From positions 1 to 64,000 of the forward strand of contig JAQTXA010000015.1 in NCBI GenBank assembly GCA_028689025.1: a stretch of 64,000 nt of DNA, in the 5' to 3' direction. Below are positions 55,242 to 64,000 of this stretch, in pieces (position 1 is the stretch's first letter; each line of letters opens with the position of its first letter). Source of the DNA: Aliarcobacter sp. Its GTDB lineage: Bacteria; Campylobacterota; Campylobacteria; Campylobacterales; Arcobacteraceae. A program made the translations under genes and the position numbers. The notes beneath the pieces are model-generated. The model was not told where the DNA came from, made no database searches, and saw nothing but the letters and a program-made list of their open reading frames with translations.

Positions 55242-56201
55242 TTAATTGAGTTTATAATAGTTTATTTTTTTATCATCACTTGTAACAAATATTTCATTTT
55301 CATTTAAAAATAGAATATTTGATAAAGTACTTTTATTTTGTGTTAATTTATATAAATCTTTTTTTGTATTTGTATCAAAAACTGTAACATTATTCTCTTC
55401 ATCACTTGAAAATGCACCTAAATTTCCGCTAGGACTAAGTCCTGCACTATAAATTAGAAATGAGCCCTCTTTATAATAAGAGTTATTTTGATTTATATTA
55501 TAAACAACAGCTCGTCTATCTTGTCCTGCTGTAATAATTAAATCATTTTTTGTATCAACTTGAAAAACATTATCTAGATTTTGGCCTTTAAAAGTTTTTA
55601 TAACATTAAAAGTTTTTGAATCAATCATTGTTAAATTTCCACTCTCGTCTGCAACTATTATTTTAGATTTATCTTGGGTTAAAGAGAAGTTTGAAAATCT
55701 TGATTGTGATATTTGAGTCTCATTTAAAATCTTTTTATTTTTTATATCATAAAGATAAATTTGATTAGAAAGTAGGGCATAAATAATATGATTTTCATCT
55801 AAAAATTTTGCTCGAGCAATAAATAATCTATCTTTATCCCAAATGATTCTTTCTAGTTTTTTGTCCTTGTAAATATCAATATTTCTTCCTCCTTTTTTTC
55901 CTTGAGAAAGTATTAAAATATTTTCATCTAAAACATCTATACTATAAACTTTTGAATCAATTACATCACCCGTAAAATCAGTAATTTTTGCCACAGTTAT
56001 TTTGTCGATTTTTTCTTTTGTAGTTATATCAAAAATATCGATAGCTGATGCAGTTGTTGATACATATAATTTTTTATCTTTTATCAACAAATCAGTTACT
56101 CCTCCACTTGCGATTAAAGAGTAAATAGGTGTCAAATCTTTTGCATTTAAAAATGAAAAGCTTAAAAAAGTTGTTAAAAACATGAATACAATACTTCTCA
56201 T
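55242..56201 (-). CDS. napL: Periplasmic beta-propeller protein NapL
   Basis: 319 residues with a signal peptide ([13 protein letters not shown]). The mature part is a series of short beta repeats (LIKDKKLYVSTTASAIDIFDI, IIVADESGNLTMID, GAFSSDEENNVTVFDT), a WD40/quinoprotein-like propeller. NapL is specific to epsilonproteobacterial nap operons and its exact role is not fixed. It lies between napF and napD in the expected place. Confidence 0.88.
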   Translation of the reverse strand: MRSIVFMFLTTFLSFSFLNAKDLTPIYSLIASGGVTDLLIKDKKLYVSTTASAIDIFDITTKEKIDKITVAKITDFTGDVIDSKVYSIDVLDENILILSQGKKGGRNIDIYKDKKLERIIWDKDRLFIARAKFLDENHIIYALLSNQIYLYDIKNKKILNETQISQSRFSNFSLTQDKSKIIVADESGNLTMIDSKTFNVIKTFKGQNLDNVFQVDTKNDLIITAGQDRRAVVYNINQNNSYYKEGSFLIYSAGLSPSGNLGAFSSDEENNVTVFDTNTKKDLYKLTQNKSTLSNILFLNENEIFVTSDDKKINYYKLN

Positions 56202-56210
56202 TTTCTCTCC

Positions 56211-56690
56211 TTAACTAACGATTTTTATGGCACTTGTTGGACATGATTTAATACAAAAACCACATGAAGTGCATTTGTCATTTATACTAGGTCTAAACAT
56301 TGCTAGAAAATCTATTGCATTATCTAAACAAGGGTCTTTACATGAAAAACACATGGTTTTATTCCATGATAAACAAGTCAATATATCAATTTCAATTTTT
56401 GCAGAAATTCTTTTTTTATTATCTAAATTTAAAACTTCATTTGGACAAACTTTTGCACACTCATCACAATAGGTACAACCTCTTGAAGTAAAATCTAATT
56501 TAGGAGTAAAATCTTCTTGGATAAATATAATATTTTCTTGACAAGCAGTAGAGCATAAACCTTCACAATCTTTACAGTTTGTAAAAAAAATATCTTCATC
56601 CTTATAATATGGAGGTCTGATTATCTTCTCTTGTTTTTCATCTTTTTTAAAAGATGAAACAAGAGAACTAAAAAGTTCTCTTCTTTCCAT
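56211..56690 (-). CDS. napF: Ferredoxin-type protein NapF
   Basis: 159 residues with four Cys groups: CKDCEGLCSTACQ, CTYCDECAKVCP, CLSWNKTMCFSCKDPC and CTSCGFCIKSCP. It helps mature NapA on the cytoplasmic side. The gene is two bases from napB. Confidence 0.9.
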   Translation of the reverse strand: MERRELFSSLVSSFKKDEKQEKIIRPPYYKDEDIFFTNCKDCEGLCSTACQENIIFIQEDFTPKLDFTSRGCTYCDECAKVCPNEVLNLDNKKRISAKIEIDILTCLSWNKTMCFSCKDPCLDNAIDFLAMFRPSINDKCTSCGFCIKSCPTSAIKIVS

Positions 56691-56692
56691 TT

Positions 56693-57298
56693 TTATTTAA
56701 CACCCTCTTCAATATTATCAATTAAATTTGATTTACTATTTAAACCTTCAGTTCTGAAATCAGCCTTAAAGTTGTTTTTTGGAGTGTTCGCACCCTCTGA
56801 TTGTGGAGCATGACATTGTGAACAGTTGAATCTTGCTCCTGAAAGTGCATCAAGAGGTTTCTCAACAACTTTAATATCACTTGTATTATCAAGATGTTTT
56901 CCATCTTGTAACATTGTTCCATCATTAGTTAGTTTAGTTTCTGGTCTAAAACTTGTAAGATGTGATTTTGGAAATGGTATTGCTCCCATTGAAGCAGCCA
57001 CTGCTGGGTCATGACACATAACACATTGATTATTACTTATTGTAATTGGAAGCATTCCTTCCACATCATGTGGAATCATTGGCGGAGCATTTTCAAAGGC
57101 TCTATCAAATCTTTTACTTGAACCTGCTGCATCTGTACCATATTGTGTTTTATCACCAGTTACTTTTTCTTCACTATACACAGATGTTTTTCTTAAACCT
57201 AAAGACTCTTCTTTTACTGTAGTGTTTGCAGCAAAAGTACTAACAGCTAAAAGTATCGTTGAAGCTATTATTCCTAAAGTTAATTTACCTAACTTCAT
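56693..57298 (-). CDS. napB: Periplasmic di-heme cytochrome c NapB
   Basis: 201 residues with a signal peptide (ASTILLAVSTFA). Two CxxCH heme sites: Cys92-Cys95-His96 (CVMCH) and Cys159-Cys162-His163 (CSQCH); His77 and His112 are likely distal ligands. It passes electrons to NapA. It overlaps napH by 14 bases. Confidence 0.93.
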   Translation of the reverse strand: MKLGKLTLGIIASTILLAVSTFAANTTVKEESLGLRKTSVYSEEKVTGDKTQYGTDAAGSSKRFDRAFENAPPMIPHDVEGMLPITISNNQCVMCHDPAVAASMGAIPFPKSHLTSFRPETKLTNDGTMLQDGKHLDNTSDIKVVEKPLDALSGARFNCSQCHAPQSEGANTPKNNFKADFRTEGLNSKSNLIDNIEEGVK

Positions 57299-58106
57299 TT
57301 TGTATTTCCTTTTTTAAATTTATTATTGAGAAATTAAGAGCATTATCATCACAAACTTCTATGCATCTTCCACAGTTTGTGCACTCTCCACTTGACACAG
57401 GAATAGAAGTTTTTGTTACCATATATAAAACTTGGCTTTCTGGACAAACTTCTTTACATTTCATACACGCTGTACAACTTGGTGCATTATGATGGACTCT
57501 TATTAAACTAAATCTTCCAATTAGTGAATAAAATCCACCAAGAGGACAAATATGTCCACACCAACCATTTTTTAAAACAAACAAATCAAAAAGAAATATT
57601 ACAAGTATTGCTGCCCATCCAAATCCCATTCCAAAAATGATTCCTCGATGAACCATTGAAATTGGAGAAACCAATTCAAATGCTGCAACACCCATAAAAA
57701 AAGAGATAACAAAACTAATAACAATTACCCAATATCTCATATTTCTAGAAGCTGGTTGTTTTTTTTGAATTTGATTAAATCCAAATTTTCTTCGCAAAAG
57801 GTTTGCTAAATCTGTAATCATATTTACAGGACAAACAAAAGAACAAAAAGCACGACCGCCAACTATTAAATAAAATAGAGTTATTATCGAAGCTCCTATT
57901 AGAATATCAAACGATATAAAAGCACCTGCAAAAAACATTTGTAAAACAGCATATGGATCACTTAATGGAATAGTTTTTAAGAATATTGATGTACTTAAAT
58001 TCCCCATTAAAATATTTATTCCATACACATTTGCAATTACATACAAAACCATAATAGATATTTGAGTGATTCTTCTAGCTATTAAAAATCTATATTTTTT
58101 TATCAT
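57285..58106 (-). CDS. napH: Membrane quinol dehydrogenase NapH
   Basis: 273 residues, four or five membrane helices. FCSFVCPVNMITDLANLLRRKFG and WCGHICPLGGFYSLIGRF carry the conserved periplasmic or cytoplasmic CxxxCP motifs. Two ferredoxin clusters are at CTACMKCKEVCPES and CTNCGRCIEVCDDNAL. With NapG it oxidises menaquinol; there is no napC in this operon. It overlaps napG by four bases. Confidence 0.92.
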   Translation of the reverse strand: MIKKYRFLIARRITQISIMVLYVIANVYGINILMGNLSTSIFLKTIPLSDPYAVLQMFFAGAFISFDILIGASIITLFYLIVGGRAFCSFVCPVNMITDLANLLRRKFGFNQIQKKQPASRNMRYWVIVISFVISFFMGVAAFELVSPISMVHRGIIFGMGFGWAAILVIFLFDLFVLKNGWCGHICPLGGFYSLIGRFSLIRVHHNAPSCTACMKCKEVCPESQVLYMVTKTSIPVSSGECTNCGRCIEVCDDNALNFSIINLKKEIQNEVR

Positions 58107-58915
58107 TTTAATAAATCCTTCATATCACCACTATTGTTTAAAGAATCAATAGCACTATCTTTGCTTAATTCTGTAGTTGTTGTTTTACTTGTTGCATTTT
58201 CTACTCTTTTTTCATCCTCTTTATTCCAACCTTGAACATAATGATCTCCTACTTTTCCTAAAGCAATTTTTCTAGGTAGCACAAAAATAGCTGCTTTTTG
58301 CGTAACACAAGCTTTTTCACATAATCCACAACCCGTACAAATATCAGGATGTACAATAGGTTTTAAAAAAGCATGTTTTCCCGTTCTTTCATTTTTTGAA
58401 TATTCAATAGTTATGGCCTCACCTAAAAGTGGACAAGCTCTATAACAAGCATCACATTGAATACCCCAAAAAGCAATACAAGAACTATCATCAATAACAG
58501 CTACACCCATTTGGGCTTTTGTAATATCTAGTTTTTTATCTTCATTTTGTACAGATTTTATATTTAAAGCATCTGTTGGACAAACAGGAACACATGGAAT
58601 ATCCACACACATATAACAAGGAATTTCCCTTGGAATAAAAAATGGTGTTCCTAAAGGTTTATTATCACCTGGTTTTGCCAACTTTAACGTATCAAAAGGA
58701 CAAGCTTCTACACACATTCCACATTTAATACAAGTTGCTAAAAAATCATCTTCATCAAGTGCACCTGGCGGTCTTAAAATTAATGAAGTAGCTTTTACTT
58801 CATTAACAAAAGCGCTCCATGTTAACCCACCAAGAATTGCAAGGCCAGTAGCTCTAGCAATGCTTAGAAAGAATTTTCTTCTTTCACTTATTGGTTGGTT
58901 ACTTGATGTGTTCAT
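58103..58915 (-). CDS. napG: Ferredoxin-type quinol dehydrogenase subunit NapG
   Basis: 270 residues. A twin-arginine signal SERRKFFLSIARATGLAILGG starts it, and four [4Fe-4S] motifs follow: CIKCGMCVEACP, CYMCVDIPCVPVCP, CDACYRACP and CTGCGLCEKACV. It is exported to the periplasmic side and works with NapH in place of NapC. It is 26 bases from napA. Confidence 0.93.
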   Translation of the reverse strand: MNTSSNQPISERRKFFLSIARATGLAILGGLTWSAFVNEVKATSLILRPPGALDEDDFLATCIKCGMCVEACPFDTLKLAKPGDNKPLGTPFFIPREIPCYMCVDIPCVPVCPTDALNIKSVQNEDKKLDITKAQMGVAVIDDSSCIAFWGIQCDACYRACPLLGEAITIEYSKNERTGKHAFLKPIVHPDICTGCGLCEKACVTQKAAIFVLPRKIALGKVGDHYVQGWNKEDEKRVENATSKTTTTELSKDSAIDSLNNSGDMKDLLK

Positions 58916-58941
58916 CTCTTTTTTCTCTTTCTTTTAACTTT

Positions 58942-61752
58942 TTATGCTTGGTAAATTTTTACTGCACATTTTTTAAAGTCTGTTTGTCCAGATTGTGGAC
59001 AAGTTGCATCTAAACAAACTTTATTAATAAATACTTTTTCATCAAACCAAGGTACAAATACTAAACCTCGAGATGGTCTATTTCTTCCTCTTGTTTCAAC
59101 TCTAGCTTTTACTTTTCCTCTTCGAGATTCAACCCAACATAAAGAACCTTGTGTAACACCGTAAGTTTTTGCATCTTCTGGATGCATATAACAAAGTGCT
59201 TCTGGAACTGCACGATAAAGTTCAGGTACTCTCATAGTCATAGTTCCACTATGCCAGTGTTCTAAAACTCTTCCTGTACATAACCAAACTGGATACTCCG
59301 CAGTTGGAATTTCAGGTGGATCCATGTAAGGACGTGCAAATATTTTTGCTTTATTTTTTAGAGATTTTTTAGTTTGGTCTTTAACTCCAAGTAAATCACC
59401 TTGTGCTAACTCTTTGGCTAATGTTCCATAAAATGCAAAATCACTATCTGGACTCTCTTTTTTAGCATAAGGGTCATATTTTGTATTAAATCTCCATTGA
59501 GTCTCTTTTCCATCAACAACTGGCCATTTTAAACCTCTTACTTTATGATAAGTGTCAAAATCAGCTAAATCGTGTCCATGTCCTCTACCAAAACCAGCGT
59601 ACTCTTCAAATAGATATTTTTGAATAAAGAATCCATAACCTTTGAATACTTTTCCGTCACTTCCAACTACTTTTCTTGAGTCACCAAATCCTTCACTATT
59701 ATCATATCCAGCTTGAATTGGGTCTTTTGAGTCTAATTTGTAAGATTTAGCTTTTTCATTAGCAAATAAAATTTCATACATTGTTGTATTTTCATTGTAT
59801 CCTAGTGCTTTAGCTGCTTCAATTACATCAGGAAGTTTTATTTCACCTTTGCTACTTGCAAGTGTTTGTTCACCCCATAAATCTTTTACAGTAAATCTTT
59901 TTGAAAGTTCAACCCATTGCCATGTATCAGACATTGCATCACCAACTGGTAAAACTTGTTGTCTCCAATGTTGTGTTCTTCTTTCAGCATTTCCATAAGC
60001 TCCCCATTTTTCATAAATCATAGCTGATGGTAAAATTAAATCAGATACTTTTGCAGAAATTCCTGGGTATCCATCTGATGTTACGATGAAGTTATCCATT
60101 TCACGTGCAGCTTTAATCCAATGAGTTGCACTAGCACTATCTTGATATGGATTACAAACATTTACCCAAGCAAATTTGATATTTCCATCTTCAATATCCC
60201 TATGGATTTTCATAATATGTTGATGACCTTTAGGATTTAAAGTTCCATCTGGAATACTCCAAGCTTTTTCAGCAATTCCTCTATGTTTTGGATTCTCTAC
60301 CATCATATCAGCAGGAAGTCTGTGGGCAAAAGTTCCAACTTCTCTTGCCGTTCCACATGCACTTGGTTGTCCAGTTAGAGAAAATGCACCACTTCCAGGT
60401 TTAGCTTGTTTATTTAATAAAAAGTGAACATTATATGAAAGTGTATTTACCCAAGAACCACGTGTATGTTGATTCATTCCCATTGTCCAAAAACTTACAA
60501 CTTTTCTATCTTTTTCAATATATAAATCAGCTAATGCTTGAAGTTTTTTCTTAAATACTTCAATATCTTCATCAGGATTTCCTTTTGAAATTTTTGCTAC
60601 ATAATCAAGTGTATAAGGCTCTAATGATTTTTTATACTCTTCAAAAGATATTTCCCAGTGAGCTAAACCAGTATTTTTATTTACCATTTTATCACCAGCT
60701 TTATATCCATACGGAGCAAGTGCTGGAGCTTCTGTCTCAGATACTATTTTTTCCATCTCTTTCGAAATAGTTTGCATCTCTAAATCAGTATATTTCCCAT
60801 CTTTGATAGATTTTTCATCACTTCTTCTCATTCCATAACCGATATTTACAGGACTAGCTGCAAATACAATATGTTCTTTTACGAAATCCCAATCTATTGA
60901 TTCTGGATGATTGTATACAATTTCTCTTGCAATATAATTCCAAAGAGCAAGGTCAGTATTAGGAGTGAAAATAATTTCAATATCAGCTAAATCAGAAGTT
61001 CTATGTGTATATGTAGAAAGGTTTACTACTTTTACTTTTTCAGGATTTGAAAGTTTTCTATCTGTTACCCTTGACCATAAAATTGGGTGCATTTCTGCCA
61101 TATTTGCACCCCAAGTCACAACTGTGTCTGTTAGTTCAATATCATCATAACATCCACTTGGCTCATCAATACCAAAAGTTTGATAAAAACCAACAACCGC
61201 TGAAGCCATACAATGTCTCGCATTTGGATCAATTGCATTACTTCTAAATCCTGCTTTCATCATTTTTAAAGCAGCATATCCTTCCATAACAGTATATTGC
61301 CCACTTGCAAAAATACCAATTCCTTCTGGACCTTTCTCTTTTAATGCGATTCTTATATGTTTTTCCATTTCATCAAAGGCTCTTTGCCAAGAAACTGGCG
61401 CAAAATCAGCTTTTTTATCAAATTCACCCTTTGCATTCATTCTTAGTAAAGGTTGCTTTAATCTATCAGCCCCATACATAATTTTTGCATTGAAATAACC
61501 TTTAATACAATTAAGTCCTCTATTTACAGGTGCTGCTGGGTCACCTTTAACTGCAACTATTTTTCCCTCTTTAGTTGCAAGCATAATTCCACAGCCAGTT
61601 CCACAGAATCGACAAGCTGCCTTGTCCCATCTCCAACCACCTTCAGCTACATTTGCTTGTGCTTGTAAATCAGCTGGTACACTCATACCAATAGCTGCTG
61701 CTGCACTTGCTGCTGCTGAACTTTTTAGGAAGTCTCTTCTTGATAGCGACAT
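58942..61752 (-). CDS. napA: Periplasmic nitrate reductase catalytic subunit
   Basis: 936 residues, about a hundred longer than in Escherichia coli and typical for Campylobacterota. Twin-arginine signal [17 protein letters not shown]; [4Fe-4S] in [20 protein letters not shown] with the fourth Cys at GLNCIKGYF; the Mo ligand Cys in [18 protein letters not shown]. It reduces nitrate to nitrite with a bis-MGD molybdenum site. AAAGGAGAAATC precedes the ATG. The promoter carries an FNR-like box at -41.5. Confidence 0.97.
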   Translation of the reverse strand: MSLSRRDFLKSSAAASAAAAIGMSVPADLQAQANVAEGGWRWDKAACRFCGTGCGIMLATKEGKIVAVKGDPAAPVNRGLNCIKGYFNAKIMYGADRLKQPLLRMNAKGEFDKKADFAPVSWQRAFDEMEKHIRIALKEKGPEGIGIFASGQYTVMEGYAALKMMKAGFRSNAIDPNARHCMASAVVGFYQTFGIDEPSGCYDDIELTDTVVTWGANMAEMHPILWSRVTDRKLSNPEKVKVVNLSTYTHRTSDLADIEIIFTPNTDLALWNYIAREIVYNHPESIDWDFVKEHIVFAASPVNIGYGMRRSDEKSIKDGKYTDLEMQTISKEMEKIVSETEAPALAPYGYKAGDKMVNKNTGLAHWEISFEEYKKSLEPYTLDYVAKISKGNPDEDIEVFKKKLQALADLYIEKDRKVVSFWTMGMNQHTRGSWVNTLSYNVHFLLNKQAKPGSGAFSLTGQPSACGTAREVGTFAHRLPADMMVENPKHRGIAEKAWSIPDGTLNPKGHQHIMKIHRDIEDGNIKFAWVNVCNPYQDSASATHWIKAAREMDNFIVTSDGYPGISAKVSDLILPSAMIYEKWGAYGNAERRTQHWRQQVLPVGDAMSDTWQWVELSKRFTVKDLWGEQTLASSKGEIKLPDVIEAAKALGYNENTTMYEILFANEKAKSYKLDSKDPIQAGYDNSEGFGDSRKVVGSDGKVFKGYGFFIQKYLFEEYAGFGRGHGHDLADFDTYHKVRGLKWPVVDGKETQWRFNTKYDPYAKKESPDSDFAFYGTLAKELAQGDLLGVKDQTKKSLKNKAKIFARPYMDPPEIPTAEYPVWLCTGRVLEHWHSGTMTMRVPELYRAVPEALCYMHPEDAKTYGVTQGSLCWVESRRGKVKARVETRGRNRPSRGLVFVPWFDEKVFINKVCLDATCPQSGQTDFKKCAVKIYQA

Positions 61753-61790
61753 GATTTCTCCTTTAATGAAATATAATTATTTACCTAACA

Positions 61791-61796
61791 ATTATA
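61791..61796 (-). promoter_or_regulatory. -10 box of the nap operon
   Basis: On the minus strand TATAAT (in TTGTTATAATTGTT), a full match. With the start seven bases after it, the FNR-like box above lies at exactly -41.5. Confidence 0.7.
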
Positions 61797-61818
61797 ACAA
61801 TGTAATTGATGATTTAGA

Positions 61819-61832
61819 TTGACTTATATCAA
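61819..61832 (-). promoter_or_regulatory. FNR/CRP-type activator box of nap
   Basis: On the minus strand TTGAT-ATAA-GTCAA, nine of ten bases of the TTGAT/ATCAA consensus, and its plus-strand reading is TTGACTTATATCAA. It is centred at -41.5 from the start deduced from the TATAAT box, the standard class II activator position. Eleven of fourteen bases match the box before the HPP gene. Confidence 0.7.
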
Positions 61833-61932
61833 GTAAATTAAGTTTAAATTAAGATAATAATTGTCCTCTTTAAAATAAATAAGTTTATAAATAAGTTTTT
61901 GTTATAATTTAATAAATAATAAAAGGTTTTTT

Positions 61933-63420
61933 TTGGAATTATCAAAAGTTAAATTATTCTGGACAATTTTTTTAATATCTTTCTCATATATAATTTTGGG
62001 AAAATTAAGTATTTCATACATTACTATGCCAGAGGGAATAGCAATAGTTTGGTTACCAAATGCAATTATCTTATCTACTTTTTTATTAAGACCCAGAAAT
62101 GAATGGCTTTGGTATATTTGTACTTTTCTAATATCAGAAATAATCGCTGATTTAGGAAGTTTTACTCTTATTCAATCTATCCAATTTGGTTTGATTAACA
62201 TATTTGAGGGATTGCTAGCGGCTTTATTAATTCAAAGATTTAACAAAAACACAATAAACTTTAAAAATATTAAATATCTTTTAACTTTTATAATTTTTGC
62301 ATTAACAATTGTTCCATCTATCACTGCAATATTAGGTGCTTTAGTTTATGTTACCCAAATAGAAACACAAACTAATTTTCTAGAATTTTGGAGAGTATGG
62401 TTTTTTGGTGATGCTTTAGGTTTACTTTTATTAGTTCCCTTAATAGTTTTAATTTCTCAAAATAAAAATTTTTCTTTAGGAAAAATGATAAAACTAGAGA
62501 GTATTTTTATGATATTAATAACTATTTCTTTAGCTACCGTTATTTTTTCTACTGAGCTAAAACTAGGTGTTTTACCCTCAACACCAATGATTTTCTTATT
62601 GATTTTTATGTGGATTACTTATCGCAAAGGCATTATATTCTCTATGAATTTAGCTATGGTAGTTGTTTGTATAGTTGTATATTTTACAATACATCATGTT
62701 GGACCTTTTTCTATATTTAGTGCAACATTAAATACTTTATATTTACAAGAATTTATATCAACTTTAGTAGTTTTAATACTATTTTTTGGAGTTTTACTAA
62801 AAGAGATAAAAGAAAAAAATATCTTACTGCTTAGAACAAATTTTAAATTAAAAAAATTATCTAAAAACTTAGAAAAAAGAGTTAATGAAAAAACAAAATC
62901 ATTAGAAGATGCAAATGAAAAACTGAAATTCCTTGCAACAACAGATTTTTTAACTGAAATTTATAATAGAAGATTTTTTGATGAGTCTCTTAATAATGAG
63001 ATAGAAAAAGCTCAAAGGTATAATTCTTCATTATCATTTATCATGTTTGATATTGATTATTTTAAAAATGTTAATGATACTTTTGGTCACAATGTAGGTG
63101 ATAAAGTTCTTATTTCTTTAACAAAATTAATTAAAGAGAATATAAGAAAGATAGATATATTTTCAAGAATTGGGGGAGAAGAGTTTGTAATTATCCTTCC
63201 AAATACTGATTTAGAAAAAACAAAAGAATTAGCAATTAAACTTAAAGATTTAGTTGAGAATCATGTATTGATAATAGATAATCAGGAAATAAGAATTACT
63301 ATAAGTCTAGGATTATCAACTTTTAATGAAAATAATCAAACTTATAATGAGATTTTTAAAACGGCAGATACAAATTTATATGAAGCAAAAAGAAAAGGAA
63401 GAAATATAATAGTTAGTTAA
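61933..63420 (+). CDS. MASE1-GGDEF membrane diguanylate cyclase
   Basis: 495 residues from a TTG start with AAAAGG before it. About eight helices in 8-290 form a MASE1 sensor (IVWLPNAIILSTFLLRPRNEW, FFGDALGLLLLVPLIVL). A coiled-coil linker follows (KLKKLSKNLEKRVNEKTKSLEDA), then a GGDEF domain with RIGGEEFVI active site and RKID five residues before it as the inhibitory motif. It makes cyclic di-GMP in response to an unknown membrane signal. It is divergent from napA. Confidence 0.92.
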   Translation: MELSKVKLFWTIFLISFSYIILGKLSISYITMPEGIAIVWLPNAIILSTFLLRPRNEWLWYICTFLISEIIADLGSFTLIQSIQFGLINIFEGLLAALLIQRFNKNTINFKNIKYLLTFIIFALTIVPSITAILGALVYVTQIETQTNFLEFWRVWFFGDALGLLLLVPLIVLISQNKNFSLGKMIKLESIFMILITISLATVIFSTELKLGVLPSTPMIFLLIFMWITYRKGIIFSMNLAMVVVCIVVYFTIHHVGPFSIFSATLNTLYLQEFISTLVVLILFFGVLLKEIKEKNILLLRTNFKLKKLSKNLEKRVNEKTKSLEDANEKLKFLATTDFLTEIYNRRFFDESLNNEIEKAQRYNSSLSFIMFDIDYFKNVNDTFGHNVGDKVLISLTKLIKENIRKIDIFSRIGGEEFVIILPNTDLEKTKELAIKLKDLVENHVLIIDNQEIRITISLGLSTFNENNQTYNEIFKTADTNLYEAKRKGRNIIVS

Positions 63421-63440
63421 GCTAACTTTTCTTTTTTTTT
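63411..63440 (+). terminator. Terminator after the MASE1-GGDEF gene
   Basis: Short stem AGTTAG / CTAACT over the stop codon with a five-base loop, then a long T-run (TTTTCTTTTTTTTT). Good intrinsic-terminator form with a weak stem. Confidence 0.65.
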
Positions 63441-63465
63441 ACACAAGAATTACATAATATTAGAC

Positions 63466-63471
63466 TATAAT
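63466..63471 (+). promoter_or_regulatory. -10 box of the TRAP gene
   Basis: TATAAT, 33 bases before the ATG, full match to the consensus; no clear -35. Confidence 0.55.
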
Positions 63472-63503
63472 TTTTTTATATCAAAAATTAAGGAGAGATA
63501 GAT

Positions 63504-64000
63504 ATGAAAAAATTAGTATTAGGAACAATTGCAGCAGCAATGATTGCAACTTCAGGACTAGCAGCAGATTACACAATGAAAGTAAGTCACGTTGTAAGTG
63601 CAAGTACACCAAAAGGTAAAGCGGCAGACTTTTTTGAAAAAAGAGTTGAAGAGTTAACTGGTGGAAAAATTGATGTTCAAGTATTCCCAAATTCACAATT
63701 ATATGGTGATGGTGAAGAGATTAAAGCTCTTGCTATGAATAATGTTCAAGTTATTATGCCAAGCTTATCAAAGTTTACAAGTATTGCACCACAAATGCAA
63801 CTTTTTGACTTACCTTTTATTTTTAGAGACAAAGATCATCTTTATAAAGTTATGGATGGAGAAGTTGGAAAAATTTTAAAATCAAAAGTTGATGAAAAAA
63901 AACAGATGATTGCACTTGATTATTGGGATGCTGGATTTAAAGATCTTTCAAGTAGTAAAAAACCTCTAATTGTACCATCTGATGCTGATGGTATGAAATT
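63504..64000 (+). CDS. dctP: TRAP transporter substrate-binding protein DctP, cut by window edge
   Basis: The frame starts at 63504 (AGGAGAG before the ATG) and runs open to the end of the window. Signal peptide VLGTIAAAMIATSGLAA is followed by MKVSHVVSASTPKGKAADFFEKR, the start of the solute-binding fold, and IQVFPNSQLYG-like and VQVIMPSLSKFT stretches typical of the DctP family. It binds C4-dicarboxylates or similar acids for uptake. Translated by hand because it is not complete here; membrane subunits should follow to the right. Confidence 0.9.
   Translation, partial: MKKLVLGTIAAAMIATSGLAADYTMKVSHVVSASTPKGKAADFFEKRVEELTGGKIDVQVFPNSQLYGDGEEIKALAMNNVQVIMPSLSKFTSIAPQMQLFDLPFIFRDKDHLYKVMDGEVGKILKSKVDEKKQMIALDYWDAGFKDLSSSKKPLIVPSDADGMK

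Noticed and set aside
63481..63696. Minus-strand frame over the start of the TRAP gene
   Set aside because: Shadow of the plus-strand dctP gene, which has a signal peptide, ribosome site and family motifs.
1..64000. CRISPR arrays, tRNA, rRNA and intact insertion sequences
   Set aside because: No regularly spaced repeats, no cloverleaf-like or rRNA-like stretch and no transposase frame were seen in the gaps. A covariance-model search could still reveal a small RNA.

Overview
This AT-rich window looks like a piece of chromosome from an Arcobacter-like member of the Campylobacterota. The evidence is the gene content: a Wolinella-type frdCAB fumarate reductase with its FAD-histidine motif, the epsilonproteobacterial periplasmic nitrate reductase order napA-G-H-B-F-L-D, a pair of dynamin-like GTPases of the Campylobacter DLP1/DLP2 kind, a long UbiD-type decarboxylase of the futalosine menaquinone route, and short leaders with TATAAT/TACAAT -10 boxes. 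No rRNA, tRNA, CRISPR array or intact insertion sequence was found.

Left part (1-6.2 kb): an edge-truncated MotA/TolQ/ExbB-type channel protein with a long helical tail, a secreted L,D-transpeptidase, a TetR repressor with two operators over the promoter of an EamA exporter-isochorismatase operon, a TSUP permease and a secreted four-EF-hand protein. An 800-base repeat-rich gap follows, then an AIPR-family (abortive infection) protein with an Mrr-like nuclease motif, a RecQ helicase and a CopZ/CopA copper export pair (7-13.5 kb).

Middle (13.6-26.3 kb): an HPP-family membrane protein whose promoter carries an FNR-like box, a glycosyltransferase, a YgjP-like metallopeptidase, two tandem paralogous proteins of unknown function with the stump of a third copy, the two dynamin-like GTPases, a 50-bp perfect palindrome, and frdCAB.

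The respiratory core (26.4-41 kb) is a complex I operon, nuoA-B-CD-E-F-[gltA]-G-H-I-J-K-L-M-N. NuoC and NuoD are fused, NuoG is short, and the citrate synthase gene sits inside the operon. Next come a MalY/PatB C-S lyase, the menaquinone decarboxylase, a split ThrE exporter, an operon of unknown gene-coaX-hisG-methyltransferase-FmdE-like gene, a CBS-GGDEF cyclase, trpS, a His-rich cation exporter, a small Cys protein and serS.

The right part (53.9-64 kb) holds the nap operon on the minus strand, with a PAS-domain redox/energy-taxis type gene attached behind napD, an FNR-like box placed exactly at -41.5 of the napA promoter, a MASE1-GGDEF cyclase, and the start of a TRAP substrate-binding protein.

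Taken together, much of the window serves menaquinone-linked respiration: complex I, fumarate reductase, nitrate reductase and a menaquinone biosynthesis step. The most unusual items are the decaying tandem paralog family beside the dynamin pair, the loopless palindrome between frdB and the dynamin operon, the shared FNR-like promoter architecture of napA and the HPP gene, citrate synthase embedded in nuo, the repeat-rich spacer beside the AIPR gene, and a pair of mutually exclusive hairpins in front of the FmdE-like gene.
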